Below are positions 24,850 to 38,232 of a stretch of DNA of 64,000 nucleotides, one piece after another (the first letter of the stretch is position 1; every line of letters begins with the position of its first letter). The stretch spans positions 4,746,191 to 4,810,190 of the forward strand of contig NC_064552.1 of the NCBI RefSeq assembly GCF_023856365.1, written 5' to 3'. The position numbers and the translations under genes were made by a program. This DNA comes from Brienomyrus brachyistius. Lineage: Eukaryota > Chordata > Actinopteri > Osteoglossiformes > Mormyridae. Below the pieces are notes generated by a model that was not told the DNA's origin, did no database searches, and worked only from the letters and a program-made list of their open reading frames with translations.

Positions 24850-27800
24850 AAAGTTGGGTTAGGGTTATGAAGAGGGAATTACAGTGAGGATTTGCTTAGA
24901 AGACATCCCAGACTGTCCTGGTTTACAGGTCATCATGGCTACAATCTCGCATCCCTAACACTATAATACTCATTCACCTGCAGCTACATCGAAATTGCAC
25001 TTTAATGAGCAGGGATTCTGTAATCAGAACGCAGGGAGTCTACTGTAACTATAGTGAATCACAGTGAGATCTAATACTGATACCCTGTAGTACAGCTAAA
25101 AACAACCCCGAGGGATTGGTACACGGTGTCTATTGGACGACCGGAATGTCGAGCCCTGAGATGACGCCAATTTAGAGGGGTGCATGCTGGGAAAGCAGGG
25201 CTATGGGCGACTCCGCCTACCTCACTGTCTGCTAGTAATTCCCGACTTCCCACAAATAAAGTCTGTACAGCTACGAAGACGGGCAGTATCGAATAAAAGA
25301 AGTTTCACGGTGCGAATTAGCTCAGAGTGAGGGCACAGTCGCTTGAAAATGAGATTCCGCAGATGAGGTCTCCAGGCTACACCTACGCTTAGCAAGCCGT
25401 CCTAATGTCTTTGGTTCGTTGACAGCAGCCTTAAGACACTAATAAACCACGAAGCTGGACGGCTTTCAGACTGGATTATCAGATAATCGGGGAGGGAAGC
25501 TTAAACAGCGGAGCGAGTTCATTCTGTGTACTGAGTCTTGGCCATGAGGTCCTTTAACAATGTAAGCCACTCAAGAGAGGAACAGGACCTTCTGAGCACC
25601 ATTGTGATAGTACAACAGGCCGGCGAAATGTCTCTAATGTATGTTAGCGACCTGCTACCACATTGGGTGGGAAGCCCGGCCAATGGTGGCTAATGTGGGC
25701 AGTAAAATCAAGAAATCATTATGGTCATTGTCATTATGGTTATTATGACAAAAAAATGTATCATATAAAATACATAAAAATCACTATTTTATTTGGAGCG
25801 ACATTTTATCGGCCATAAATACTGCCGTAGGTTTTCACGGCTGTGACTGGTGTCATCGACGCGGCTAATTTGCGGCTAGCATGGCGTCTCAAAGACTTTG
25901 GATTCTGCTGCATCTCAGAGTAGCGCGAGTTGTTCTTTGAAGGGATGCTGGCTCTGCACCAGCTCTAAGGACATCCAATGCTGCAGTGAAGGTCGACTTT
26001 CCCGCTGGGCGTCAGGCCCGAGAACAAACAGTCCGGAACAGCGGTCTGAAAACAACAGAAGCCGGCGAACATGTAGAGAGGAGCAGAGGTGTGACTCATT
26101 TTACGTTCACTGCAAAAATTAGCTATTTGTACGTTTGTGTTTAGCTACAGAGTGCATGACTGCTGTCTCACACCTCTGCAATTAGCATGTTCAGCAAGTG
26201 CGGGTCCTTGCATGGCCAGAATCTGCATTGCCACAATTTATCACTAGTTTTGGGGAAACGAGAGAGACTGCCTTGGCTCTAAGGGGTACTGTCACCATCT
26301 TCTTGTGCTCTGCATGCGCGCAGATCTCTGCCCCACATGAACATTTCCTGCTGCGTTCCCTCACATCGAAAGAGCGGAATTTGCTGCCTCCTGGGAACCT
26401 GAACTAAGTTTATGTAGAGATTTTCTTTTGTTTACAAAACTAAGAAACAGCATATGTGAAGAGAGAGCAATTCAGTCCGCAGATGGTGACTTACAGCACC
26501 GTCTAATTCTGTTAGCAAATATCTACCAGGCTGCCAGTATCGGTTTTACTGGGAGGTGTCAGAGCACCAGTGAATGTACACTAAGAACTGTACACCAATA
26601 AGAAAAAATCCGTTTCAGCGTTAAATATCTTTCTCCCTTACAGAAATCCTCAAATTTTAATCTTCACATTGGCTGTTTGGTTATTCTCGTTGGGAAACAT
26701 TTCATAGACTCGATTTTATATGTTCCCCCCCCCCCAAAAGGCTTACTACTAATATTCTTCACTCTAAAACAGGAGGGGAAATATTTTTATCAACATAATA
26801 CTAAACTTAAAATACAGAGATGATGGTATACAGATCTTTATATGTTATAGGGCCAGAGAATATATATCAGCAGAAAATATATATATATTTTGCCCACTTC
26901 TGACTCAGAGGACAAATGGTATGTGCTTTCTGTTGTCAATGTAGTTTTGGAAGCTTTGTTGTGTGAATTGGCAGTGGTAAAAACAGGCCAGTGTCGCACA
27001 GCTGGGTGTGTAGCCTGACAGAGACTTGTGCAAGTGTCAAGCATCTTTTCTTGTCATTAGGATTCAAGCAGCATCCGAGGTGGATTTACATCAGCGAACA
27101 GGCTTGTTTTACAAGATGCCATATTAACGGGGATTTGCGGGAATTCTACGTCAGCTGAGGGTCGAACTCACGTTACTCCGACCGACTCCTTCCCTCGACT
27201 GCCTTGGAACGATGTCCTATCGATTCCGGCGGCATCCATGCGGAGAGGAGGACAGATGTGTGTCGAAAAGGTTGAAGTATGTAAATGTCGTTGGTGGGGC
27301 TGACCTCAGGGAGGGGGGCTTGTCGATAAGAGAGGTAGCTTGAGACCTGGCACACTGGGACACTATTTGCAAATGATTTTAATTTAGTTTTTTACTATAA
27401 GGCTTCTAATCCAAGAACTAAATCACACTGGTGTTTTATTTACCTACTTCGTTTTGCTTCAGGAAAAAAAGAAAAGAAAAAAGGACTGCTGTGTATTCTG
27501 CAAGCGTTTCGCAGACTGGAAAAAATGCGAACCATCTTGTGTGATTAATTTCCGCGGTTAATGCCTGTTTACCTGCACGGTCTTTGGGAAATGAGACATT
27601 AAATATGGCCAGTGTGGAACTGGCATATTCTCGCACGTACACATGGAATTCCCCACGATTCACGTTCTCCCTACTGGGTGAATGTGCGTGAGAGAGCAGA
27701 CATGCAGTGCAAACTCCCGATTCCAGTCCATCCGGAGACTTTCTCCCTCGTAAAGAAACACACAGAAAGTTTTATGGCTTTTTAAAAATGTACCCATTAG

Positions 27801-29169
27801 GGCTGCCGCATCCCACATGAAATTTAATGTACTGTAATAATCTACAATGCATGGTTACATATAGTTAAACATACATTATGCTGAGGGCATATTGTCACTG
27901 CTGTTGTGCCTCTGGTTAGCTAGGGACCACACCAGACGCTTGTCATGGACAAGGACCATGTGAGATGAGCAGTGTGCTGAAACAATGTGTTTCATCTGTA
28001 CTGTGGCATTAGCTCCTGGAGCCTATTGTAACTGACTGTGGGAGATGAGTCTCCGTGATGAGTTACCGAGTTACGTCCGAATCAGAGCTTTTAAACCTTG
28101 AAATATTACCACTTGGGAAAGAGGAGGCCCAGAGACCTTTGGTTGTGGATGTTCCGGATCTCCTGGACATATCTGAACCCCCGGGAATGTGGCCGTGGGT
28201 TATATTGCTAATTTTCATGAAGAAAGCACATGTCTAACCCTTCTATCGACCGTACACTGTAAAAGCAGCACGCGGGATTAAAATCAGCCTGCCATAAAAC
28301 ACATTGATTTAGACTAATTATGCCTCATTTGGTAGCAAGAATATGCACCCTCTTCCCCTTTTGATAAACGACGCGAGAGCAAACATATGTCGTCTGTGTG
28401 CCAGAGCGGGTATGGGATGTTCTGTACACAGAAATATGACGACGCGAGGAGATTATAACAAGCTGGGTGAACGCGTTTGCTTGGGAGTTAGCTTTCCTTT
28501 GAAGGGCTGGTTTCGGAAGTGCTTTGTAACGTGGTTGTGTGCCTATGAGGGTCAAACCCGTCACCGGGAAAAGGTACGACCAGGAAGTACAGCCAGTCCG
28601 GCCTCCAGCTGACGTGTTTTCCGACGTTCCGCAGCGCATCGCATGCAGAAAAAATAAACATTCTAACGTTTGCGCAGCCACTGGTCTAGAGCGAGATGTA
28701 GTTTATCTGTGTCGACGCTGGCTCTCGGGCGGAGCAAGTAATCACACCATGTCCGCATCTGCAAACGGTATCGAGCCAGCCAGGCCAGTGCTGTAATACC
28801 CTTACTAAATGTTCTGCAATAACCAGGATTTTAATAGAATGCTTTGAGGCTTTGATTGAGGGAGGACTTCCATCACAGGATATTTAAGTAAACGTACTTG
28901 ACCCTTATGCCATAAAAACAAACAATCATCAATATGAATACAGGACTATTAATAGTTTGTTTGTACAAATCTAAATGAACAACTGTAAATACACGAATAA
29001 TGCTGAAGGTCAAGGCTGGACCGGCAGCCCGAATTGGGACACACAGTACGGACTACGTGCAGAGCCTCTCATTCAGTCTCAAAGTTCGCTCACACGGATT
29101 CGAAGCACGACAAATCATTTAAAAAGTTGCACCACTCACAAGCGCATCAGGCGTACCATCTCGGAAAGC
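24850..29169. other. Gene-poor interval
   Basis: I recognise no gene. A C run lies near 26726-26735 and a TA run near 26878-26890. The small ORFs show no similarity to known families. Confidence 0.5.
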
Positions 29170-29580
29170 TATGAAATTTAGTGAAGTCACACTTCGATTT
29201 TCAGAGACGTTTCCATGCCACATTTGCGTGACCTTGAGAATGATACCACCTGGAAAATATCTGGACGGCTTTTTAATTTCTGCCTTTGGAAAACGCCGCT
29301 CGGGAGGACGTGCAGTAAACACGGCGGTGGCGGCCTTGGTATTTGATATGCATTAATAATATGGCCGCGGGCGGATTGGCCATTAATCCGGTTTATACGC
29401 TGGCGTGGTCGCCGCGTACTTCCACTCCATTAATCTCGCAGTGTTTGCTTTAAGTAAATCACTCACCCAGGCACCTGCTGAGAGTGGATTTAATGGCATC
29501 TCCAGCAGCCAGGCCTGCGGGGCCAGTAAAACGTGGCTAATGCTGCAGTGTCAGCCATTAGCTCACGGCTACCGTTTCTC
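29170..29580. promoter_or_regulatory. Candidate conserved non-coding block
   Basis: This is complex, non-repetitive sequence in a gene-poor interval. It is dense in homeodomain-type TAAT/ATTA cores (for example GATATGCATTAATAATATGG, CCATTAATCCGG, CCATTAATCTCGC, GGATTTAATGGC and GCCATTAGCTC). The composition resembles developmental enhancers, but conservation could not be tested. Confidence 0.3.
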
Positions 29581-30282
29581 TAGTTTTCTAATGTCTCTTT
29601 TGTATAGGGAGGGGAGAGGCTTGTACGTGGGTGTTTACAGAAAAAAAACAAGACCCACTACCACATCCATGTTGTTTCTCACGATCCTGCTCCCCCCCCC
29701 CAGTGGGAATGTGTAACGGTCTCCACGGACGGACACCAGAGTCATGGTTAGACCTCTGGCAGACTTCTGCTGCTTTGTTTAATCAGCCCTGATTCATTTG
29801 ATCAGGACTGGGGGGGGGGCACCCAGTTTCCCCCCCTTTTTAAATATTTCTGGTGATTTGACATGCAGGCCTACACAACAATTTCATGCACTTTCAACTC
29901 AGGTTTCCTTCACGCGCGGAATTGCATCGTGTCTTTCCGGCATTCCACCCAAGTAAAATTCCAGGAGAAGCCTGGTTCCTGAAATCCCGCCGGCACAGTC
30001 GGGGAAACCATTTTCCATATCTGGACACGTTTCCTTATGAAAACTTTCTGGGAAGCGTGTGTGCAGTGGCCGAACGGACTCACTGCTGAGCACTCAATTG
30101 GGCTGTGATTTTTCAAAAAGAAAAAAAAAAAGATCTTATAAAGAATAACTAGACGGGTCAGCAGCTGAACAAAAAGCGCTGACTGGAAGTCAGAAAACCA
30201 TCAGTGTTCAATGCTACGCGACACATATCAGACCTGAATAAGATGTCGTTGCAATAAAAAAACCTAAACAAACCAGATTTGC
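29581..30282. other. Intergenic, nothing recognised
   Basis: Short C and G runs occur at about 29692-29701 and 29809-29818. No gene was seen. Confidence 0.5.
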
Positions 30283-30510
30283 GTGAGTGTGTGGAGTTTG
30301 CATGTTCTCATCGTGTCGTGCGGGTCTCCTGCAGGCTGCAGTCATGCAGCTAGGCTAACAGGGGCCTCGAACTGCCCATAGCTTGTGGGGGTGTGCTCCC
30401 TGTAATAGCCTGGCATCCCATCAAAGGTGTACCCCATGCTGCCAGAGATCCAGGCCCCCTGGGATAGGACCCTGACAAGGACAGGTGATTAAAATTTAGA
30501 TGAATGAATA
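30283..30510 (+). repeat. Diverged fish SINE copy
   Basis: Blocks GTGTGGAGTTTGCATGTTCTC, GGCATCCCATC and CCTGGGATAGGACCCTGACAAGGACAGG follow the same order as in the SINE at 14345-15178. It ends near a GATGAATGAAT tail. The copy is more diverged and has lost the PolIII-box region. Confidence 0.6.
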
Positions 30511-32018
30511 CTTCTGGGTGGATTATTATTCAATATGGGGGCCTCATACCCATTTATTACATCCATCCATCCATCCCCTAAGCGCCCTGCACCACCACTT
30601 CGCCCAGAAGTTTCAGATTCACAAGGATATCAAATGTTGATGGCAGTCAGAAAGCCTCTGCTGAACTTGTTGGGATCCAAAAAGGCTGAAAGCCTTGCTG
30701 TTCCGGTGCCAACAGCTCTGTAACGATTACTCAGACGCCACAAGAATCATCAGCACAAACACGTGTTACATCAATGCCATTTTCCGTTTGGTCTCTGAGG
30801 GTTGATAGGCAAGGGTGGATTCATAAGCCATTACGGCTCTCTATCATTGGATTCTTTTCATTAAAAATGATATGCAGACTGATTCATTCAACACGTACAG
30901 TGTTTTCTCACTCTTAAGCTGACTAGTCTTATTTTTGTGGGTCAACCATATTAAATGTAGTTTTTCTGCTTGCAATTTAAAGAAACACTTTTTCTTTGGC
31001 CTCGTCGAAATCTGAGGAAATTAAGTTCCAAAAACTAAGAGGAGCAGCAATACTTCAAAACTGACTTTTAAAACTTTTAATACCGAGTTCTAAATGAACT
31101 GCCTTAGAACTAAGAATGTTTTTAATAAATGCTCATCTCCTCAAGAAAATGCCTGTAGTTATAAGCAGAGCAGCGAAGCAAGAAAGTGGGAAAGCAATAG
31201 ACAGCCTCTCTCTCCACCATCATCCTGCCACCTTTGGAAAATGGGATCAGGGCTGGTTCAGCAGGAACATCTCCAGATCTTGGTGTTGATGGACCAGCTC
31301 TGGGAGCCTGCTGGAGGTCCCACACACCAGCTCGCCCTCCATCAGGTTCGTGGACAAGCGAGTTTTGGCATCGCCAATAAGGTGGCTACGCTTCTCTATA
31401 AACCCCTCGTGCAAACAGGAAGCCTTTTGGCGGTGACGTTACCGAAGTAGCCATCGATGACTGTTTCCCTGGGAATCTACTCATGAATAACAAACAAATG
31501 AGCAGGCCAGCATCCGAAGCGGTCGTGGGCTCTTCACAGCTCCTGGCCAGAGATCAGATTAGCTCCGTGAGATAAGCTCCCATAAGGAACATGAGTGAAC
31601 TGTGGGGGTGACATCATCCTGTCAGTCTCACTTGAGTTCCTTTATACCTCATCCCCCCCCCCCCTCTTCCCCAGCAATCCGAGTGAGTGACTGGCGCCTG
31701 TCACAAGGCACCGAGTTGCGCTAGAGCGAAGAAGTGGGCTCTCCGTAGTGGAGGTGGGGGTGACATCACCCGGCCTTCCTGTACAGTGCCTTGGGATCCC
31801 CGGGAGCTGCTGCATGGGGGGAGGGGGGCAGGGCCTGATGCTGCGGCCGGCCGTTTCCGTGCATCCTTGCAACTCTAACACGCTCCAGAGCTGACATCAG
31901 AATTCCTGCCACCTCCCACACTCTTTGACTTTTCGTTTTTCCCTTTGGAAAAAAGAAAAATCGCTACGCCCTCTAATCCACCATTTAACCAGTGGGTGGG
32001 ATGGCCAATGGGAATATT
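30511..32018. other. Intergenic, nothing recognised
   Basis: A CATC tetranucleotide run lies at about 30560-30578 and a C run at about 31651-31662. No gene was recognised. Confidence 0.5.
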
Positions 32019-32290
32019 GGTAACACTTTATAATACTGTTCCGCAGTTAACAGGTAAATCTGCAGGAAGTGAGCCGCAACAAAGGAGTAGTGCTTCATTA
32101 GCACCTAAATTAGTACTATTCACTACTAAGGAGTTATGCTTAATTACTCGATAGGTAATAGTGAACTAATTATTATAGTAGTTTGCTAGTACTTCATTAG
32201 GAACTATTGAGTATTGCAGGTCTCATTGGGAATTATCTACTAACTATGGATTATTTCTAATAACTACTAGTTCATTACTCGTCAAATGAA
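32019..32290 (+). repeat. MITE-like AT-rich repeat
   Basis: It begins GGTAACACTTTATAATA, the same kind of terminus as the MITEs at 17836 and 61999. It continues with internally repetitive TTCATTAG/ACTATT/CTACTAACTA motifs. A matching right terminus was not found, so it is probably truncated. Confidence 0.45.
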
Positions 32291-34481
32291 CGGTGTTTTT
32301 TTGGACTAACTGGGACGTATAGGCTACTGTTCTCGATGGTTAACTCATTACCGGAATATTTAACTTTAATTTAACGTATATTTTTTTCTCCGCTTATGTC
32401 TTTGTTAAAACTGGAACTAACGATATGAAAAGTCTCTTCTTGGCCCCCGCTGCATTCTGCATGTGGAAACGCACTCCAGGAACCTCAATGGTACGCGAGT
32501 CCGCGTGCTGGCTGCAACGGTAATGATCCGCTAACGACAACATTGACCATGGTAATAACTAAACGGCGGGTGCCACCGAGGGCGCGAGAATCGGGCGAGA
32601 CGCTAAAGCTAAAGCCTTCACCCCGTCTCCCTCCGGCGTGATCGCCAAGATGCATTTGCTAATCAAGCCACGTGTGTGTTTGTGTATAACTTGATTTGCA
32701 GGAATAATTTGTGCTGACGACCGAGAGTTTTACCCGAGTTATTTGAGAAGGTTCCTCTCTTCAGAAATAAAAGGAAATCAACAGATTCAGAACACAACTT
32801 GGACTACAAAAACCAATCTGGAAATAATTATCCTGTGCAGTAAACAAAGCGTGATTGTTGAATTACCAGAGAAATGTTTCGGCTTATTTTCTTTCTTTTC
32901 TAAAAGGCTTTGGATGCAATAAGACGGCAATAACGGAGCAGCTGGGACATTCTTTTCCCACCTCTGTTTACTTATTGCTCTGAACAGAAATGGCAGCGTA
33001 ATCAGGGATGCAAACGACAGCCAGGCTCCAAAAGCTTGGGCAGCACCCGTATCGTGACGCATCACACAGGCCCCGGAGAACTTAATCTTTCTTATGGAAA
33101 AAGAAAGCAAAACTTGAACAGCATGTGTTTCTGCCACATTTAAGGTCGTCTTTTGGGTAATTTAAGCCAGCGGGGAGCAGGGGGGTAAGTCATGGGGGAT
33201 GGGGGGTTGTAAGCCCCCCAATAATCAAAAACAGGCCATACAACCCCCTGAGCCCCCTAAATCCGTGGAGAACTCAACCCCCCCATGCAAAGTGATCCCC
33301 TTGGCGGGGGGGTATAGCTATCACAGAGTTCAGATTCTCGCTCTGGTCTTTTCTCCTTCACCATAATCATTCCAATGCTTGTACAACAATGTACGGGGGG
33401 GGGGGGGGGGGCAGTTCATAGGCACATTTTTGCATTACACAGGGGCGCCATTTCCTGGCTCCATAACAGCATATTGCCCCTCCTCCTCCTCCTCCTCCAG
33501 ATCAATTCATTTATGTTCTACATTTCAATTCATTTATGCCCCCCATAGTATGTTATGTGATCACATTCCTTCCACTTTGAAATCTGTTCTGTACTATAAG
33601 TCTCTATTCGTTTATAAGTTGTCTGGTAACACCCATAAACACGGTGTTGTCTTAGCCTCGTGAATACCTTGCTCTGTGTCTCCTGCGGGAGAATACAACT
33701 GAATTGCCTCCATCAAGGAAATAAAAGTAGCTTCCTTCAGGAACTAAACCGCCAAGATGACTCCCTATTCTCAGCCACTTTACGACCTGAGGCGTCGGTT
33801 ACCCACTGTAGCGATTTCGGTACGTGTCAGCTGGCACAAACGACGTCTGTGGAGCTAAACCTCAGCGAAGCCGCTTTTCTATACCTCTCAGCCCCGGAGC
33901 TGCCCTGCCGAGTCAGCGGCCACCTTCTCGGCGCTCGGATCAATTAACTTGACTAAATGCCAACTGCTGCAGGTGAGGCGCGCGGCTGATTAGCCACCGC
34001 GATCACTTACCAGCTTGCGGTTTTTGATAAGGCTAATTAGCGCAAGCTGGCGGAGGAAATCAATGCACACGCATGAATAAGGAAGCAGTGTCCCATGCAG
34101 GGAGTACTGAAGGACCGATTTCACAGTATTGTTGCCTGATCGATGGACACAATAAACAGTGCGTCCGTCTGTTTTTCTGAGGCATTGTTCTTTGTACAGG
34201 GGATGCGGTGGGGGTTACGGTGTCTGTTTTGGCCCCCGCGTAGTGTGCGGGGGCGGGGGTATAAATGGTGTTAGTCTGAAGGTTAGTCTGCAAGCTCACA
34301 TTTGTAACCAATATATCCGAATTTCCATTTTGTTTATAGCAGCTTCATTAACTTATCAGATAACCTATAAGTATGTTGCTCTGTCCCCTAGTAGAGCAGC
34401 GATTAAACCAGCCGCAACTCAGATGATGGGATTTGTTGACTGCAGGAAAAGTATCTAGTCTTGAGTGACTAGAGTCTAGAC
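32291..34481. other. Gene-poor interval with G run and possible regulatory DNA
   Basis: A 17-G run lies at 33395-33411. A G/C-rich repeat at about 33205-33290 has a relative at 55938-55998. Segments at about 32590-32710 and 33885-34080 are complex and AT/GC-balanced with homeodomain-like cores (GATTAGCC, GGCTAATTAGCGC). No gene was seen. Confidence 0.4.
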
Positions 34482-34688
34482 CAGCGATGACCAGTCTTTT
34501 CCAGAATGGGTTGCTATGTGTGCGGGTTTTCGCTGCAACTCCCTAATTAGATTGCTAAATATTGGACTGATTGGCTGAAGAGTCCTTACCCCTGGGTCTG
34601 AACAGCTTTGCCAAAGCTGGGATAACAAAGGTTATCCCAAAAACCAGCATGCTCACTGGTCCTCTGTGGATAAGATTGCCCACTCCTG
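34482..34688. mobile_element. hAT-type MITE, 207 bp
   Basis: The ends are imperfect inverted repeats (CAGCGATGACCAGTCTTTTCC, and the complement of GGATAAGATTGCCCACTCCTG). They are flanked by 8-bp duplications GTCTAGAC at 34474-34481 and GTCCAGAC at 34689-34696, with one mismatch. There is no ORF. Confidence 0.75.
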
Positions 34689-34696
34689 GTCCAGAC

Positions 34697-37600
34697 TATA
34701 TCTGGACAGTTATTTAAACATCCCTGCTCAGATCTTCCTTAATTACGCAGGTCTTAGACGTTACAGTAAGGGCACTTGCTGGTAATGTCTGACGACAGTT
34801 CCCCATCTGTCAGAATAGATGCCGATCTGCCTGTTTGACTTTGTTATTAGTTCACATAGGCAGTGAGGCCACAGCCACGTAAGGTTATTTAAGCCCTTGT
34901 CACGTAACGGAACATTGCGCCTTCAGACAATAGCATGTCCTTCAAATATTTGAATTAGCGTGTTGGTGAGGCTTGACTCTGAGAGGTTTGATAATGGCCC
35001 CGAACGCCTGAACCTCTAATGGCAGCACACGTGAGACACGTTCAGCAGTGGTGAAATTAATTTTCCGAGTGTGGCAGTAGGTCAAGGTGTTCAGCTGGTT
35101 CATAAACGGAAGGGAAAGGGTTGATGTGGGGGGGGAGAAGCAAAATCAAAAGGCCAAAGGGGTGCTGGACAAAATGACCGGTAGCCCTGGTGACGACCTG
35201 GAAGGGCAGAATTTAGCCTGGGGGGGGGGGGGGGGGGGGGGGTGTTCCAGTGCTGATACTTTAAATCCTAAGAAATGGGATTTTAATTCTCCTCCTTAAG
35301 GCTGGAAGTGGGGGGTAAATGAGAACTGTCAAGTATATATGAATGTCCCACCAAACTTGACACACAACTAAAACTTATTAATTATGCGCAGTAATGCAAA
35401 AAAGTAAAGCAGGTCATTTTCCTCCAGGCTTTGTGACACGGCTTAATGGATCCCATCTTCAGAAACAGCTATGAGGTACGACTCACCTCCTCGGTGGACG
35501 GCAAGGCCGGGTCTAGCCACACCGCCGCCGCTCTCCTGCTGTCCTTTATGACGCAGGCAAAAAACTGGAGGCAAAAACCCCCCGATTTGGCACAACTTTC
35601 CCAAACTTACAGGCTCAAAAGATGAATCATTCAAATATCATACCGTTGCCAAGCGAATAACTTCAGTCCCAAGTAGGCTTTGGTATAAATATCACCTCGT
35701 GTTGGGACGCACACGCATGGCTGCCCCTCTGAGTGCTTTCTGGGATCATTTTAATGGCGGGGGGGGGGGCTACAGTTTTAATTTTACATGTAGAAATACC
35801 TTTTCTGTTGTGGTGCAAGGATATTATCACCAATTCAGTTTACAAATGAGGGAATGAATACGTTATAAACAAAGATAGCACGCTCTGAATGACATAGTGA
35901 CTTGGACACGAGCAGCCGAGAATATCGTGGCAGAGGAATATAAGGCGCCTAAGGTGGGAGGAAAGTGTTTTTTGGTAGAAAAACTGAAAAAAAAAAATCG
36001 GGATGAGGATCCATTTCATAACAACATAATTCGCTGACTGAAAACAAACCCTAAAAGGGATCGCACACATCACACAGCCTGCTGACCCTATTTGCAACAT
36101 AGCGTAGCTGTCTAATAAGGGGCAGCCGGGATTCATTATCTGAAGTTCATGTTAGCACTGCGCTAGTGCTAACCCAGTCCTTCCCCATCGCTTTGCTAAC
36201 ACACCATAAGCTATCTATAATCTATCCATTTTCCAACCACTTCTCCTTATCAGGGTTGTGGGGGTATCTATAATATATGAGGGGGGGGGGAAAAATTAAA
36301 GGTCAACCAGGTGTATGTTCTTCTGAGTTTATACACAACATTGGAAATAGGATAATGGACATAGTTATTTATATTCCGAAACAGACAAATGGACAGATGA
36401 AGGAGTGGCAATGGGTACATTAAGACCGCTTGCCGGTTTGCTGCAAGCCGCTTCCCAAGCGAACAAAATCTGCCAACTGTCGGCTAGTTTATTTTATTTT
36501 ATTATTTTTTGCCCTGGAGCTGGTGCATAATTTTCCCAGCATGCCATGGGGAGCAGCAGAACTGAAGCAGATGCTTTTGTGGTTAATGGCTCCGACACAG
36601 CTGAGCCAAGGCAGCGGTCTGCTCTGGTGAGAAGGTCACCCTTCCTGCTAGCTAAAGGTCGTGGGATACGAAAGCACCTGATGAACGCAGATGAGGGGAA
36701 AAAAAAAAAGAAAGCTACCCGGTTTGTCATGTATGTTTGGAAGCTGGAGGTGACCCTGGGATTTTACTGCAGATGGGGTGACGGCATCATGGCCCCTACG
36801 CTGCCGTAATCTTGGATTTAAATAGTTTTTCCCTCTCTCGCTTTGATAAATGTTTTAATGCTTTCTGAGTAGGTCTTCAGCGCTTTTAGCGTGCTAAATG
36901 AGTGTCTCTAGAGACCTCTCACCCGCACAGTGGATAACAGAGAGGTGCGTACACACAATGCGTATTACCTATCAAAGGCAGCACGGGGCGCCGCATCAGA
37001 CTGTACGCAGGATGCATTCGATGATACAGTGACAGGTATTTGGCCAATTTCTGCAAATTTTGCCAAACCACAAACCCATCGGCCTACCGGGAAAATGTCC
37101 AGCGCGTTCCAAAGACCAATCCAACCCTGTTGTTGACGCAGCCTTAATTAACGCATCAAGAAGTCGAGGCCGTATTATCGTGGAAACTGATAGACTGACT
37201 TGATTACCTATGACTAGATTCACAGGCTTTTTTAAGCTCCCCTTTTCGTCCCCCTGTCATCCCAGCCTCTCGAATGCTTCACGGTCACAGTTCTCATCGA
37301 CTCGTAGCTCATCGCTGCACAGACATTCTTGCGGCCTCCGTCATAGCAGGAAACACGAGACCTGAACTTCCATTCACAAAGGACCATCAAGGTAAGTGGT
37401 TAAGTCCATCCATCCATCCATTCACCCATCTGTCCCACAGTTTTACAAATGCCTTACATAACAGGGAGTCGTGGCAGATGGAATTTTTTATAAAAATACA
37501 CATATGTGAAGGTAAAAACAAAAACCTTTTCTGTTTAAACTCACTTTTAAAACTAGACACTTGGCCAAATTGTGATGAAGAGGGCTGCATTCATTCAGCA

Positions 37601-37738
37601 CCGGCAAACACCACGCACATCATGTCCAGTTTGGACAAAGTGTACCAAATCGACGTGTTTGTCTTGCCACTTTGGTAGCAGTCGTCCTTCTGGCCCGGTA
37701 ACAGCCTGCTTCAGATGATCAGATGATGTACGCCACCA
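34697..37738. other. Intergenic, with G runs and a SINE tail
   Basis: A 23-G run lies at 35220-35242, and shorter G runs at about 35759-35769 and 36281-36290. An inverted SINE tail (CCATTTTCCAACCACTTCTCC) is at about 36227-36250, and CATC repeats are at about 37407-37422. No gene was recognised. Confidence 0.5.
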
Positions 37739-37740
37739 GT

Positions 37741-38230
37741 CAAAAGCTTTCCGAACAGGTTTTGACACTTTTTCATTCATTTCATAAACCGCATATTTTT
37801 CATTCTTGTTAAACTTTGGAAAGTTGAGTGAACCTCTATAAATGCAAATATAAGTCAAATGATACAAATTTCCTTTGATCATGGAAAGCGTTTGTAACAG
37901 TGCACGTCTGACGTCCGATTAACTGGCTTTGTGGTGACGGCAGTCAGATTTTAGACTGTCCTTTAACTTTAAATGCACTAGCTACCTGATTCATCCCATG
38001 AAATACAGCAGTATTTAATGTCCCTTTTAGAATGAATGCCTCGAATTTGCTCTGCTGTTATAACTGCCAGAGGAAGTCAGTTTGATGAATAAAAGTAAAT
38101 GGCACTCAAATGGTGAACTTACTGTAAATTTGTTAGCAAAGAATTTTGAGTGTGTTTTTAGTGAATGTTACACAAGCAACATGCAAACATAGAAAATCTT
38201 ATTGAGTGCAAAAACCTTTGACTGGTAGTG
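37741..38230. mobile_element. Non-autonomous Tc1/mariner element
   Basis: The left terminus (TA)CGCCACCAGTCAAAAGCTTT and the right terminus CTTTGACTGGTAGTG(TA) are inverted. They match a fish Tc1-type terminal repeat and are flanked by TA at 37739-37740 and 38231-38232. The interior (about 450 bp) shows no transposase. Confidence 0.75.
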
Positions 38231-38232
38231 TA

